A program made the position numbers and the translations under genes. From positions 62,001 through 126,000 of the forward strand of contig JAMOLT010000048.1 of the NCBI GenBank assembly GCA_027068915.1: DNA of 64,000 bases. Direction: 5' to 3'. Position 1 is the stretch's first letter. Each line of letters opens with the position of its first letter. Below the pieces are notes generated by a model, which saw nothing but the letters and a program-made list of their open reading frames with translations, was not told where the DNA came from and did no database searches. Origin of the DNA: Sedimenticola sp. Its GTDB lineage: Bacteria; Pseudomonadota; Gammaproteobacteria; Chromatiales; Chromatiaceae. Positions 37,980 through 46,477 of the stretch are shown here, piece after piece.

Positions 37980-39404
37980 ATGTTATCCATCAGCAATAAG
38001 TTTAGAGCAGCGTCTTCATCCTGCTTTTTTTTAGTATATTTATTTATTTATACATTGTCACTGCTGTTTTTTTATAAGAATATATGGTGGAAACTAGAAG
38101 GCATAGCATACCTTGTCTGGTTATTTCACCCATTGGCACTCCTGCTTCTAGCATCCCTTCGCTGGGGCATAGGAAAGTTTACAGTATTTATTATCCCCTT
38201 TCTTCTGATGTCGATCGCCTTCTACTGGTCCTCTATTTTTCTCTTAGATTACTTTAGCCCTTACGAAATAGCGGCATCTACTTATTATATTGGCCTAGCT
38301 GGCATAACTACACCTGTGTTGATTTACTACCTACTGGACTATCTTTTCCCATCACCGCTTGCTAGAAACTTTGGGTCTCTCAGGGGGCGGCTATACGAGT
38401 TTGTCAGCACTCATCAGCAGATAGTTTACCTTCTTACTCTCCTTTCTGTTTTCGTTTCGATCTTCTTTACACTTTTATTTTTTATTAAGGCGGGTGGAAT
38501 ACCACTTCTTGCCGACAATCCTGAGCAAGCCAGAGTTGAAGCAATGAAGGGCGCAGGGTTAATTCACCGGTTGTCCTATTTGCCATTGCAAATGGCAGCC
38601 ATCCTCCTCGGCATAATTGTGGCTTTCCGAAGCAATAAAACAGCATCGAAAAAAAAAGGGATAGTCTTTCTCGCCAGCCTCATGCTCTTCACCATATTTC
38701 TCAATATGCTGACAGGCCCAAGAGCATCCCCATTGTGGGCTCTTATATACTTATATATTTCTTATGAACTATTCAGGCATCAGAAAGTCCGAATTCGTCA
38801 TGGAGTCTCTATTGTAGTAGCCATATTGGCTTTAGTCGCCATCATGGGGGGGGTTCGATATTCCGGACTTGAAGAGGTAAATCTCGCTGATACTGTAGAG
38901 CGGTTTGTCAACCGAATATACATGAACCCTGTTAACACCGACAGGATTGTGCGAACCTTCGAGACCCAAACACTGGAGGGAAACAGTTTCTGGATAGACT
39001 TGGCGGTACTAAAGCCCGGGTTTCAACCCGACCTAGGCACCATACTAAAAGAAAAAGTAGGCGCTGAGTTTGATGGAGGAGGCATTACGGTACCATTACC
39101 CGCCGAGGGATACCTTAACTATGGCATGACTGGCGTATGGGTATATGCAGTTGCTTTTGCCTTTATTTTAAAACTTGCTGAGTATCTTGTACATTTTGTA
39201 CCAAATGTTTTACTCAAATCCATACTATTAGTGATAACACCGCTACAGCTAATGGGCGTAGTTACTATGGGAATTAGCGGCATTATTGTGAAAACAATCA
39301 TACCGAGCTTGGTGGTCGCTTCTGCACTATATATTTTATTGCTTACGATGCTGACAATTAAGGTGTTGATACAAAAAAGGAAACCACATGGAAAGCCAGC
39401 CTAA
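37980..39404 (+). CDS. Wzy-type oligosaccharide repeat-unit polymerase
   Basis: 474 residues with about 11 membrane helices and a large periplasmic loop (about 305-370). It has the pattern of the O-antigen polymerase family (YLNYGMTGVWVYAVAFAFIL near the end). Wzy joins repeat units delivered by Wzx, with chain length set by Wzz. Assignment rests on topology and context, as Wzy sequences are poorly conserved. Overlaps the following glycosyltransferase gene by 17 bases. Confidence 0.75.
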   Translation: MLSISNKFRAASSSCFFLVYLFIYTLSLLFFYKNIWWKLEGIAYLVWLFHPLALLLLASLRWGIGKFTVFIIPFLLMSIAFYWSSIFLLDYFSPYEIAASTYYIGLAGITTPVLIYYLLDYLFPSPLARNFGSLRGRLYEFVSTHQQIVYLLTLLSVFVSIFFTLLFFIKAGGIPLLADNPEQARVEAMKGAGLIHRLSYLPLQMAAILLGIIVAFRSNKTASKKKGIVFLASLMLFTIFLNMLTGPRASPLWALIYLYISYELFRHQKVRIRHGVSIVVAILALVAIMGGVRYSGLEEVNLADTVERFVNRIYMNPVNTDRIVRTFETQTLEGNSFWIDLAVLKPGFQPDLGTILKEKVGAEFDGGGITVPLPAEGYLNYGMTGVWVYAVAFAFILKLAEYLVHFVPNVLLKSILLVITPLQLMGVVTMGISGIIVKTIIPSLVVASALYILLLTMLTIKVLIQKRKPHGKPA

Positions 39405-40116
39405 GGCATCCTTTCTAGCACAGATCGATAAAAAATTACTTTCAGAATTCAAGGGGATCAGGAGGGGAACGGTTACTTTTCTCAACCCTTATTCCTATCT
39501 GGTCGCGAGAAAAAACCCTCAATATCTTGACAGTATAGATTACATAGCGATTGATGGGAGTCTGCTCGCAAAATTTCTTACTTTTACGTTAAGGAAAGTC
39601 GATCGACTTAGCTTCGATTTTACCTCTATGGCAAACCAGGTTTTCTCCTCCTTGGAAAATTCCGGCGGTAGTATCTATTTTGTGGGGTCTACCAACAGTA
39701 GCATAAAAATATTTATACGAAAGATCGCCCATATGTACCCTGATTTAAGAATTGTTGGTTATCGTGATGGCTATTTTAGCGATCAAAATGAGATGGCATT
39801 GTGCATTGATGACATCATCCATAAGAATGTCGATGTTGTTATAGCAGGAATGGGAACAGGATTACAAGAGCAGTTTTTATCTCTTCTGAAAACGGAAGGA
39901 TGGCCGGGAGCAGGGTATACATGTGGCGGATTCATCCATCAAATTGCTAGTACCTCCAATGCACGATATTACCCTGACTGGGTAAATAACTATGGACTAA
40001 GGTGGGCTTACCGCATATATGATGAGCCAAAGCTTATCAAGCGCTATTTGGTTGATTACGGAACATTCTTACCAGTATTTATATGGGATGCAATATGTTA
40101 CAAACTCAAATCCTAG
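39388..40116 (+). CDS. WecG/TagA/CpsF family glycosyltransferase (GT26)
   Basis: 242 residues: FLNPYSYLVARKNPQ, YIAIDGSLLAKFL (DG motif), IYFVGSTNSSIKIF, and VVIAGMGTGLQEQFL with the C-terminal CGGFIHQIAS. GT26 enzymes add N-acetylmannosaminuronate or glucose to lipid-linked acceptors. Encoded at the end of the plus-strand glycan run, overlapping the polymerase gene. Confidence 0.88.
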   Translation: MESQPKASFLAQIDKKLLSEFKGIRRGTVTFLNPYSYLVARKNPQYLDSIDYIAIDGSLLAKFLTFTLRKVDRLSFDFTSMANQVFSSLENSGGSIYFVGSTNSSIKIFIRKIAHMYPDLRIVGYRDGYFSDQNEMALCIDDIIHKNVDVVIAGMGTGLQEQFLSLLKTEGWPGAGYTCGGFIHQIASTSNARYYPDWVNNYGLRWAYRIYDEPKLIKRYLVDYGTFLPVFIWDAICYKLKS

Positions 40117-40152
40117 ATAAAATACTTGTATCTTTACTTCCTGGTATAAGCC

Positions 40153-41583
40153 TCAATAATTGGATCCTAATTTTTCCTCCCGGAGAACGTACAAATAGAG
40201 GATTGAAAATACATTCATAGGAATCATATGAAACATCGCCCTGTTAATAGTCGTTGAATCTACCGCCTCTATGTATCTATGGGTAAAGAAGAAAACGATA
40301 AATATAAATCCACCCCCTGATACTATCACGGACAGCGGCAACAGCATATCAGAACTCCACCCCCTACCTATATATAACAATATAAATAGAAAAATGATTC
40401 CATAAAAATACAGGTTCCAACTCAGGTATTGAAACATGTTTTTTACAATATATGGCCAAACTGCATGATACTCCAGGGGGAATTTCATAAAACTGGGTAT
40501 TTCAATCACATCTTTGTTTATTTTTAATGCTCCTACTGAAGGGATATCGATCGAGATTCCGCCCATTAAAAACACCGCACCAAGCAATAGCAGGACAGCA
40601 AGGATAGAATAGCCCCTTAACTGGTATGGAATGAAGGCCAATACAAGCACCGGGGCTAGCGTAAATACCCACAGAACACCGGGGGACTTCATTTGCACAC
40701 AAGCTATAGATGACAAAACAAATAACACAAACTGAATAAGGGATCGCGTCCTCACCCAGCTCAATAAAGCCATGCCAGCCAAACAAAAAAACGCCGCCAT
40801 CCACAAATCGGCATACCCGGCAAGAGCGGTATGCACATTCAAAAAGGGCATGCTGAGTAAAATGTAGGTAGCAAGCATGGAAACATACGGCTTTACCCCT
40901 AACATTCTGGATTGGCCATAAAATGCCAGCCCCATCGCTACACTGGCAAAGAACCAGGGGATATTGATGTAGTTGTCCCGCCAGTGCCCCAAGCCCAAGG
41001 CCGTCCACAGCTGAATCAATGGCACCGTTATTGGGTAATCCCAAGCCACCCAGTTGCCCAGCGTATATGCGCCATTTAGGGAGGCATCCCCACGCCACGC
41101 TACCGGATCCACAAACGGCACTAAATCACCTAAATCGAACCAGACCCTGGCCTTTGGCGCCCAATTCATCCATCCATCCCAAGCAAACAGAGGACGCCAT
41201 AGCACCTCCAGAAACAGGCTGTAAAAACGAAACATCAAAAATGCAAGCAACAAGAAAACCAATATACGCTGCCAGCTTCCATCACTCCCGCTAAAGGAAT
41301 GAACGGGCTGTGACACACGCTGGTCAATACTGTTGGCATCATGGTACAAGTGCCCGCGAACCAGAACTGGCACTCCGATGCAAAACAATACCAGGCTAAT
41401 CAATGGAAATGATAGATCCCATCCAGCCCAAGCCAGTAATCTGATAGCCAGCGTTGTAAAGAAGATCCCCAGTAAATACCCGTAACCCACCACAGCAGTC
41501 CAGTGCGCATCTTTCCAGAAGCACTTTAACCAAGCGCCTCCTACCAGCAGAGGCAATAATGCTGAAATAGTCAATCCAATCAT
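40153..41583 (-). CDS. GT-C-like polytopic membrane protein
   Basis: 476 residues, about 11 membrane helices, with an early periplasmic loop carrying WDGWMNWAPKARVWF, like the acidic-loop motif of GT-C (family 39/ArnT) glycosyltransferases. It probably moves a lipid-linked sugar. Substrate unknown. Opposite strand to the glycan genes and convergent with the GT26 gene. Confidence 0.7.
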   Translation of the reverse strand: MIGLTISALLPLLVGGAWLKCFWKDAHWTAVVGYGYLLGIFFTTLAIRLLAWAGWDLSFPLISLVLFCIGVPVLVRGHLYHDANSIDQRVSQPVHSFSGSDGSWQRILVFLLLAFLMFRFYSLFLEVLWRPLFAWDGWMNWAPKARVWFDLGDLVPFVDPVAWRGDASLNGAYTLGNWVAWDYPITVPLIQLWTALGLGHWRDNYINIPWFFASVAMGLAFYGQSRMLGVKPYVSMLATYILLSMPFLNVHTALAGYADLWMAAFFCLAGMALLSWVRTRSLIQFVLFVLSSIACVQMKSPGVLWVFTLAPVLVLAFIPYQLRGYSILAVLLLLGAVFLMGGISIDIPSVGALKINKDVIEIPSFMKFPLEYHAVWPYIVKNMFQYLSWNLYFYGIIFLFILLYIGRGWSSDMLLPLSVIVSGGGFIFIVFFFTHRYIEAVDSTTINRAMFHMIPMNVFSILYLYVLREEKLGSNY

Positions 41584-42030
41584 AAATACCTAAACAAACA
41601 GAAAGAACTAAGCAATGGCTTATTATAGTCGGTTCCCTTCACAATTTATAAACTTCCCAGCCAAATGACTTCGCCTCAAACCGGAACAGTGTGTTAGACA
41701 GAAACTGTCCTGACAAATATCGGAACCGAGCTCTCAGTAAACGGGAAAACAAGCCACACGCATCTGGCGTGGCCAACCAGCCATAACAATTGTCATGAAA
41801 CAATAGCACCCCTCATACTACTTGGCATGCTTTGAAACACGCATGCAAGAGAATTATTCCATACATTTCTTGACTATTTGGAAAACTGGTCTATGTTTAA
41901 CTTATCCTTTCTTTCTTGGAGAGAAGGAGAATGATTATATAATTCAAATACTTAAATTCCATTGTGGCGACCAGTACACAATCACTGGGGCTGTTAGGCA
42001 AGACATAAATGAATTTGGAGGAAATAGAAA
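41584..42030. other. Intergenic region, upstream of the golvesin unit
   Basis: About 450 AT-rich bases between the minus-strand GT-C gene and the plus-strand golvesin gene. It should hold both promoters. The final bases TTTGGAGGAAATAGAAAATG contain a strong ribosome site. GCATGC appears twice at about 41826 and 41841 around TTTGAAACAC. I saw no gene. Confidence 0.6.
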
Positions 42031-43026
42031 ATGAAGACAACCAGTCTATTTGTAGCTGTATCCACTGTTGCGATATTTTCATATGCCATTGGCAGTTCTG
42101 CATTGGCAGATGATGACGCGATGATGGATGTAGATGATAATGCTGCATCTTTTTCAGGAGCATGGCCAACATCCACCAACCGTATCCTCTACTATGGTGA
42201 TGACTACCAGTTTGCAAGCGGTACAAATTCATCAACCATTACCGCCGAAGCTGTTTATACAACGGCGGCCACGCTTGATGTAACCGGAAAATATCAGGTT
42301 TTTGTACGCTGGACGACACACCCCAATCGCGCTTCAAATGCAAGCTATCGAGTCTATGATGGCCCTGCTGACACAAGCATCAATGGTTCTTGCTTCAAAG
42401 ACCAGCGAGTTAACGGCGGCGCTTGGCAATTTTGCACGGAAGTATCGTTAACAGCAGGAAATAGAGCCGTTGTGAAACTGGGAAACAATGCCAATGGTGT
42501 AGTGGTGGCTGATGGTGTGCGGTTGGTGCGGGTTTCTGTGGATAGTGGTGATATCGTAGATAACAGCATCACAAGTACAGACATTCTCAATAGTACTATT
42601 AGGGATTATGATATTGGTGATGAACCAGGCGTTGAGTATGCGGCTGCATCAAGTAGAAATATTGCAACAATCAGTACTAATCCAAACTCGAGGACAAACC
42701 TTACCTCATTTACCCTCACGGCTCCTACCAGCGGGTATGTCATAGTCCATGCAGTAGGGTGGGTTGATCCCGAAACCGCTCAGCACTGGGTGAGGCCTTG
42801 CATTAGCAGCATCTCCGGTGGAGCTAGCTGCAATAGCTGGGCACCAATCATCGAATCAAATACTACAGCAGATTATGAAAATGAAAAGCGCTATGCATTG
42901 ACCAATGTCTATACCGTCAGCGCTGGTAGCAGCACCTACTATCTAAAAGCTTATAGAAGTGCTTCTGCAACCGGGACGATTGCATGGGGGGACTTCTATG
43001 GAATATTCGTACCTACCAGGTACTGA
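42031..43026 (+). CDS. Secreted golvesin-domain protein (unit 1, gene A)
   Basis: 331 residues. Signal peptide (residues 1-26, cleaving after SSALA), then a golvesin C-terminal-type domain (about 30-165): DDNAASFSGAWPTSTNR, YYGDDYQFASG, FVRWTTHPNRASNASYRVYD, NGVVVADGVRLVRV. A linker with repeated D-I-V/I-x-NSITSTDIL elements follows, then a C-terminal beta-rich domain ending PTRY. Golvesin domains are carbohydrate-binding-like folds on exported proteins. The domain half is nearly identical to that of the minus-strand copy (45163-46191), the C-terminal half is not. Strong GGAGGA ribosome site. Located beside a surface-glycan cluster, so surface binding is a reasonable guess. Confidence 0.78.
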   Translation: MKTTSLFVAVSTVAIFSYAIGSSALADDDAMMDVDDNAASFSGAWPTSTNRILYYGDDYQFASGTNSSTITAEAVYTTAATLDVTGKYQVFVRWTTHPNRASNASYRVYDGPADTSINGSCFKDQRVNGGAWQFCTEVSLTAGNRAVVKLGNNANGVVVADGVRLVRVSVDSGDIVDNSITSTDILNSTIRDYDIGDEPGVEYAAASSRNIATISTNPNSRTNLTSFTLTAPTSGYVIVHAVGWVDPETAQHWVRPCISSISGGASCNSWAPIIESNTTADYENEKRYALTNVYTVSAGSSTYYLKAYRSASATGTIAWGDFYGIFVPTRY

Positions 43027-43047
43027 GTTGTAACCAAGATGGTTTTC

Positions 43048-43074
43048 GCACCAGTGCTAACCCAGCACTGGTGC
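43048..43074 (+). promoter_or_regulatory. Perfect hairpin between golvesin and STN-like genes, unit 1
   Basis: GCACCAGTGCT, 5-base loop, AGCACTGGTGC: an 11-base perfect stem just after the golvesin stop. There is no T tail, so it is unlikely to be a simple terminator; it could adjust expression between the two genes. The second unit has a hairpin of different sequence at the same place. Confidence 0.55.
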
Positions 43075-43121
43075 AGAATTAGAATGCTATAACTATTTTC
43101 AATAAGATGGAGCAATCAATC

Positions 43122-44045
43122 ATGTACCATCAACAACTATTGCTGTTGGTGATAGGCATCAGTGCAAGCTTCTTTGTATCTGCAAGCATCGCCTCACCAG
43201 CACAGCAAAACGCGGAGCAAGTGCTTTCATATAATAATGGTGTGCTTAGTGGAAGCGCCCGCAACCAGAGCATCAAGACCGCACTAAAATCACTTGGAAA
43301 AGCAGTCAAGCTCGACATTGAACAGCGTTACCGACCAAATGAAAAGGATACTATTTCCTATCAATTCAGCGGCCTTGACCTACAAACTGGACTGAAGGAA
43401 TTACTTCGAGATTACAGTTACTTGCTGATACCATCTTCTGACACAACAGAGAATAACGGAAAACTGATTTTGCTTAACAAGAAAACTCGGGCATCCACGG
43501 AGCCTGCTTATGCGCACATTATTGCTACTCCGGTAAATATCAGCGAACCACCCCCCAATAAAGAAGCAGGAGAAATCATGGAAAAGAAACCTTTTGGCCC
43601 TCGTCCCCGAGGGCTGAATGAATTCAAGTCACTCCCGAATCTTGACCCCAATGTACTGTATGAGGAGCAAACTGCGGGCAATGAAAACGAAAAGCAGGCA
43701 AAACAACAGCTGGAAGAGAAGAGGCTGCAACGCGCCCTAGATGCGTTGGAAACCGACTTTGACAATCTTCATCAGGACGCCTTGGCAGAGCTGAAAGACA
43801 TGAGTCTCCCTGAAGCAACTGCAGCCTTACTGGAAGTAGCATCAGGCACTTATGGGGAATCAGTCGACCTGCAATACAATGCTGCAAAAGCCTTGTGGGA
43901 ACATGCTGCAAATCTACAGTACGACAATGTAGCGGCCAATGCTGCTCTGCTTAAGCTACAGAGCATCAAGGTGCCGGGAGTAGATGAACTTGCTCTCCAA
44001 GCATTAGCGGACATGAAGTATGTTACCAGCCAGAAGCTTGAATGA
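43122..44045 (+). CDS. Secreted STN-like / helical-repeat protein (unit 1, gene B)
   Basis: 307 residues from ATG 43122 (GGAG 9 bases upstream; a start at 43107 is possible). Signal peptide to about residue 26. Residues 35-110 resemble the secretin/TonB short N-terminal (STN) fold: SIKTALKSLGKAVKLDIEQR, TISYQFSGLDLQTGLKELL, SYLLI. A Pro/Lys/Glu-rich linker follows, then a helical region (about 195-305) of HEAT-like pairs: ALDALETDFDNLHQDALAEL, ATAALLEVASGTYG, LQALADMKY. No known function. Always paired here with a golvesin protein; the paralogue at 44132 shares this order of parts. Confidence 0.7.
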   Translation: MYHQQLLLLVIGISASFFVSASIASPAQQNAEQVLSYNNGVLSGSARNQSIKTALKSLGKAVKLDIEQRYRPNEKDTISYQFSGLDLQTGLKELLRDYSYLLIPSSDTTENNGKLILLNKKTRASTEPAYAHIIATPVNISEPPPNKEAGEIMEKKPFGPRPRGLNEFKSLPNLDPNVLYEEQTAGNENEKQAKQQLEEKRLQRALDALETDFDNLHQDALAELKDMSLPEATAALLEVASGTYGESVDLQYNAAKALWEHAANLQYDNVAANAALLKLQSIKVPGVDELALQALADMKYVTSQKLE

Positions 44046-44131
44046 GACTGCATTTCGCGGGCAACAACCTCACAAAGCCCGACATAAATACGGGAAAGCT
44101 CCCAGCATTCACCCTGAGCAAGCCAATTTGT

Positions 44132-45097
44132 TCAGTCATTTATACCGTCCTGCTTCTTTTGGGCGTAGCGCATATCACTCAAAGCCTTTGCTGCCACTTC
44201 TCTGACGGCAGGTATTTTGCTGTCTTTTAGTTGCTTCAATGCATCATTTGCCAGTTGATTTTTGTAACCAAGATCCGCAGCATGGTGTGACAGTGCTTCT
44301 GCAGCGAAAAACTGTAAATCAGCAGATTTAGCATAGCCACCTTGCGCTGCCTCCAATAACGCCGCGACAGCCTCAGGAGCATCCATACCTTGCAACGCAG
44401 CCAAGGCTTGCCCATATAGGTTATCATAGCTAGTTTCCAAGACTGCCAAGGCCCTTTGTAGAAGGGCTTCAGCATAGCGCGCTTCCTGATCTTCCCTCTC
44501 CATGCGCTGCTCTTCCGATTCAGCCCCATAAGCCAGTTTCGGGGCTAGTTCTTCCAGCGACAAGAAATCATCCAGACTTCTCAGCCCAGGTGTATTCTTT
44601 CTTCCCTCCTCAGAGGGAACCTGCACTTCGCCCACTGCATCCCTCTCTTTATGTTTTGCATCGACATTGATATCAGTTTGCAAATGATATCGCGACCCAT
44701 TACCCCCATTTTTCCTATCCAGCAAAATAAGTTTGCCCGGCGCTTTTTCCTCCTCTGCGGGAATAAACAGATAACTGTAATTTTCTAGCAGATCTTTCAA
44801 TGCTACCCGCAACCGCACATTTTTCAGCTGATAGGAGACTGTCTCATTATTCTCTGGTTTGTAGTGATATTCAATCTCCAAATTCGCGGATCTACCTATG
44901 GCCGCAAGCATTTGCATGATCGGCTGATCGAGCGCTACCCCGGTCAATAGACCTTTCTTGTACTGAATATCATTCTCCACTTGTGTGGCTGCAATAACAC
45001 TACCTTGATGCTTAGATACAGCAAACTCATTGGCAGGAGCTACCACACATACACTGACACTTACCATCAGCAAAATACCCCGGCTAAACATCGTCAA
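44132..45097 (-). CDS. Secreted STN-like / helical-repeat protein (unit 2, gene B')
   Basis: 321-residue paralogue of the 43122 protein, on the opposite strand. Signal peptide (ILLMVSVSVCVVAPANEFAV), STN-like segment (VALDQPIMQMLAAIGRSANL, VSYQLKNVRLRVALKDLL, SYLFIP), charged linker, then helical repeats (ALAVLETSYDNLYGQALAAL, AVAALLEAAQGGYAKSADLQ, AAKALSDMRY). The architecture matches throughout but residues have diverged. A strong GGAGGA ribosome site precedes the ATG. Its stop faces that of the unit 1 copy 86 bases away. Confidence 0.7.
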   Translation of the reverse strand: MTMFSRGILLMVSVSVCVVAPANEFAVSKHQGSVIAATQVENDIQYKKGLLTGVALDQPIMQMLAAIGRSANLEIEYHYKPENNETVSYQLKNVRLRVALKDLLENYSYLFIPAEEEKAPGKLILLDRKNGGNGSRYHLQTDINVDAKHKERDAVGEVQVPSEEGRKNTPGLRSLDDFLSLEELAPKLAYGAESEEQRMEREDQEARYAEALLQRALAVLETSYDNLYGQALAALQGMDAPEAVAALLEAAQGGYAKSADLQFFAAEALSHHAADLGYKNQLANDALKQLKDSKIPAVREVAAKALSDMRYAQKKQDGIND

Positions 45098-45112
45098 ATC
45101 CTCCTCTACGAG

Positions 45113-45149
45113 ATAGCGTTTATGCCAAAAAAATTGGCATAAACGCTAT
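45113..45149 (-). promoter_or_regulatory. Perfect hairpin between genes A' and B', unit 2
   Basis: ATAGCGTTTATGCCAA, 5 A-residues, TTGGCATAAACGCTAT: a 16-base perfect stem between the golvesin stop and the STN-like gene start. On the coding strand the loop is five T. It lies immediately upstream of the ribosome site of gene B', so it could control translation or transcription of B'. Confidence 0.6.
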
Positions 45150-45162
45150 TAAGGCAACTAGA

Positions 45163-46191
45163 TCAATAACGCGTAGGATAGAATGCACCAATTACCCTGT
45201 TCCAACTGATTCTTCCACCAGCAAACTCACTATGGCAGGCTTTTAGATAAATAGTTTTATTTCCTGATCCTACACTATAGACGTTTTGTAAATGCCACAT
45301 TTTTTCATTTTTGTAATAAGCCGTGTTTTCTGATTCAATTATCCACGAATAGCCATCACATGTATTTCCGCCGCTGGCATCGTCAAGACAAACTCTCCAG
45401 TAATTGCCCGCAAATGTATTATTAACTACACCACTTGCCTGAACCACAATATAGCCCGGTGTGGGGGCAGAAATAGTAATGGATGCAAGATCACTATATG
45501 AAGAGCACTGAGCTATTCCTGCAGCATTATGCATTCCCAAATTACTCCACTCGACACCAGGCTCATCGCCAACATCATAATCTCTAATAGTACCATTGAG
45601 AATATCTGCACTTGTGATACTGTTATCTATGATATCACCACCATCGACTGAAACCCGAAGCAGTCGTACACCATCAGCTACAACTACACCATTGGCATTA
45701 TTTCCTAGTTTCACGACCGCTTTCTTCCCTGCTGTCAGCGAAACTTCTCTACAGAATTGCCATGCGCCTCCATTGACTCGCTGATCCTTAACACAAGAAC
45801 CATTAACAGTTACATCTGCTGATCCATCATATATTCAGTATTGTGCATTTGAAGCGCGATTGGGATGCGTTGTCCAACGTACAAAAACCTGATACCTACC
45901 CGTTACATCAAGCGTGGCCGCTGTTGTATAAACAGTTTCAGCTGTTATGGCTGATGAATTAGTACCATTTGCAAACTGATAATCATCACCATAGTAAAGA
46001 ATACGGTTGGTAGATGTCGGCCACGGCCCTGAAAAAGATGCGGCATTATCATCTACATCCATCATTGCATCATCATCTGCAAAAATGCTATTGCAACTCA
46101 TTGCCAGCACTACAGACACTAAAGATCTTATTATGATAATCTTGGGGTCACTTTTTATCTTCCTACTCCACATCACATACAATTCAACCAC
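45163..46191 (-). pseudogene. Golvesin-domain protein (unit 2, gene A'), interrupted by one in-frame TGA
   Basis: Two same-frame pieces, 46191-45835 and 45834-45163, separated by a single TGA. The frame reads RASNAQY, stop, IYDGSADVTVNGSC, where the intact paralogue has RASNASYRVYDG; the stop sits at the Arg codon (CGA to TGA). No bases are lost, so reading-frame homology continues to PTRY at the end. Golvesin domain near-identical to unit 1 (DDDAMMDVDDNAASFSG), C-terminal half different (ITISAPTPGYIVVQASGVV). Recent inactivation, readthrough or a sequencing error are all possible. Confidence 0.82.
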
Positions 46192-46477
46192 ACATCAAAG
46201 ACTTACAAAGATTATCCTATAAATGGAATTGACTGCATACATCTTCGTAGTCTTTAATAATTCTTGATTGGAAGTATTTCCTATCCAGAGCAATCATCCA
46301 AATCGGATAAAACCCTTCACTTTAAATATAGACCAGTATCGGTATTTTATTTTGAAAGCATGGATAGATAGTAAAGCTTTTCCCCGCCTTTTGATCCTCA
46401 TCAATTGCACGATCTTTTTTACCAACCAGCTTAGCTCCACACAGGTAGATACGAGATTTATTTGGGCAAAGCTTGGG

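Noticed and set aside
45832-45834. TGA in the golvesin copy as a selenocysteine codon
   Set aside because: The paralogue has Arg (CGA) at the site, no SECIS-like hairpin directly follows, and the protein is a secreted binding domain, so a nonsense change is simpler.
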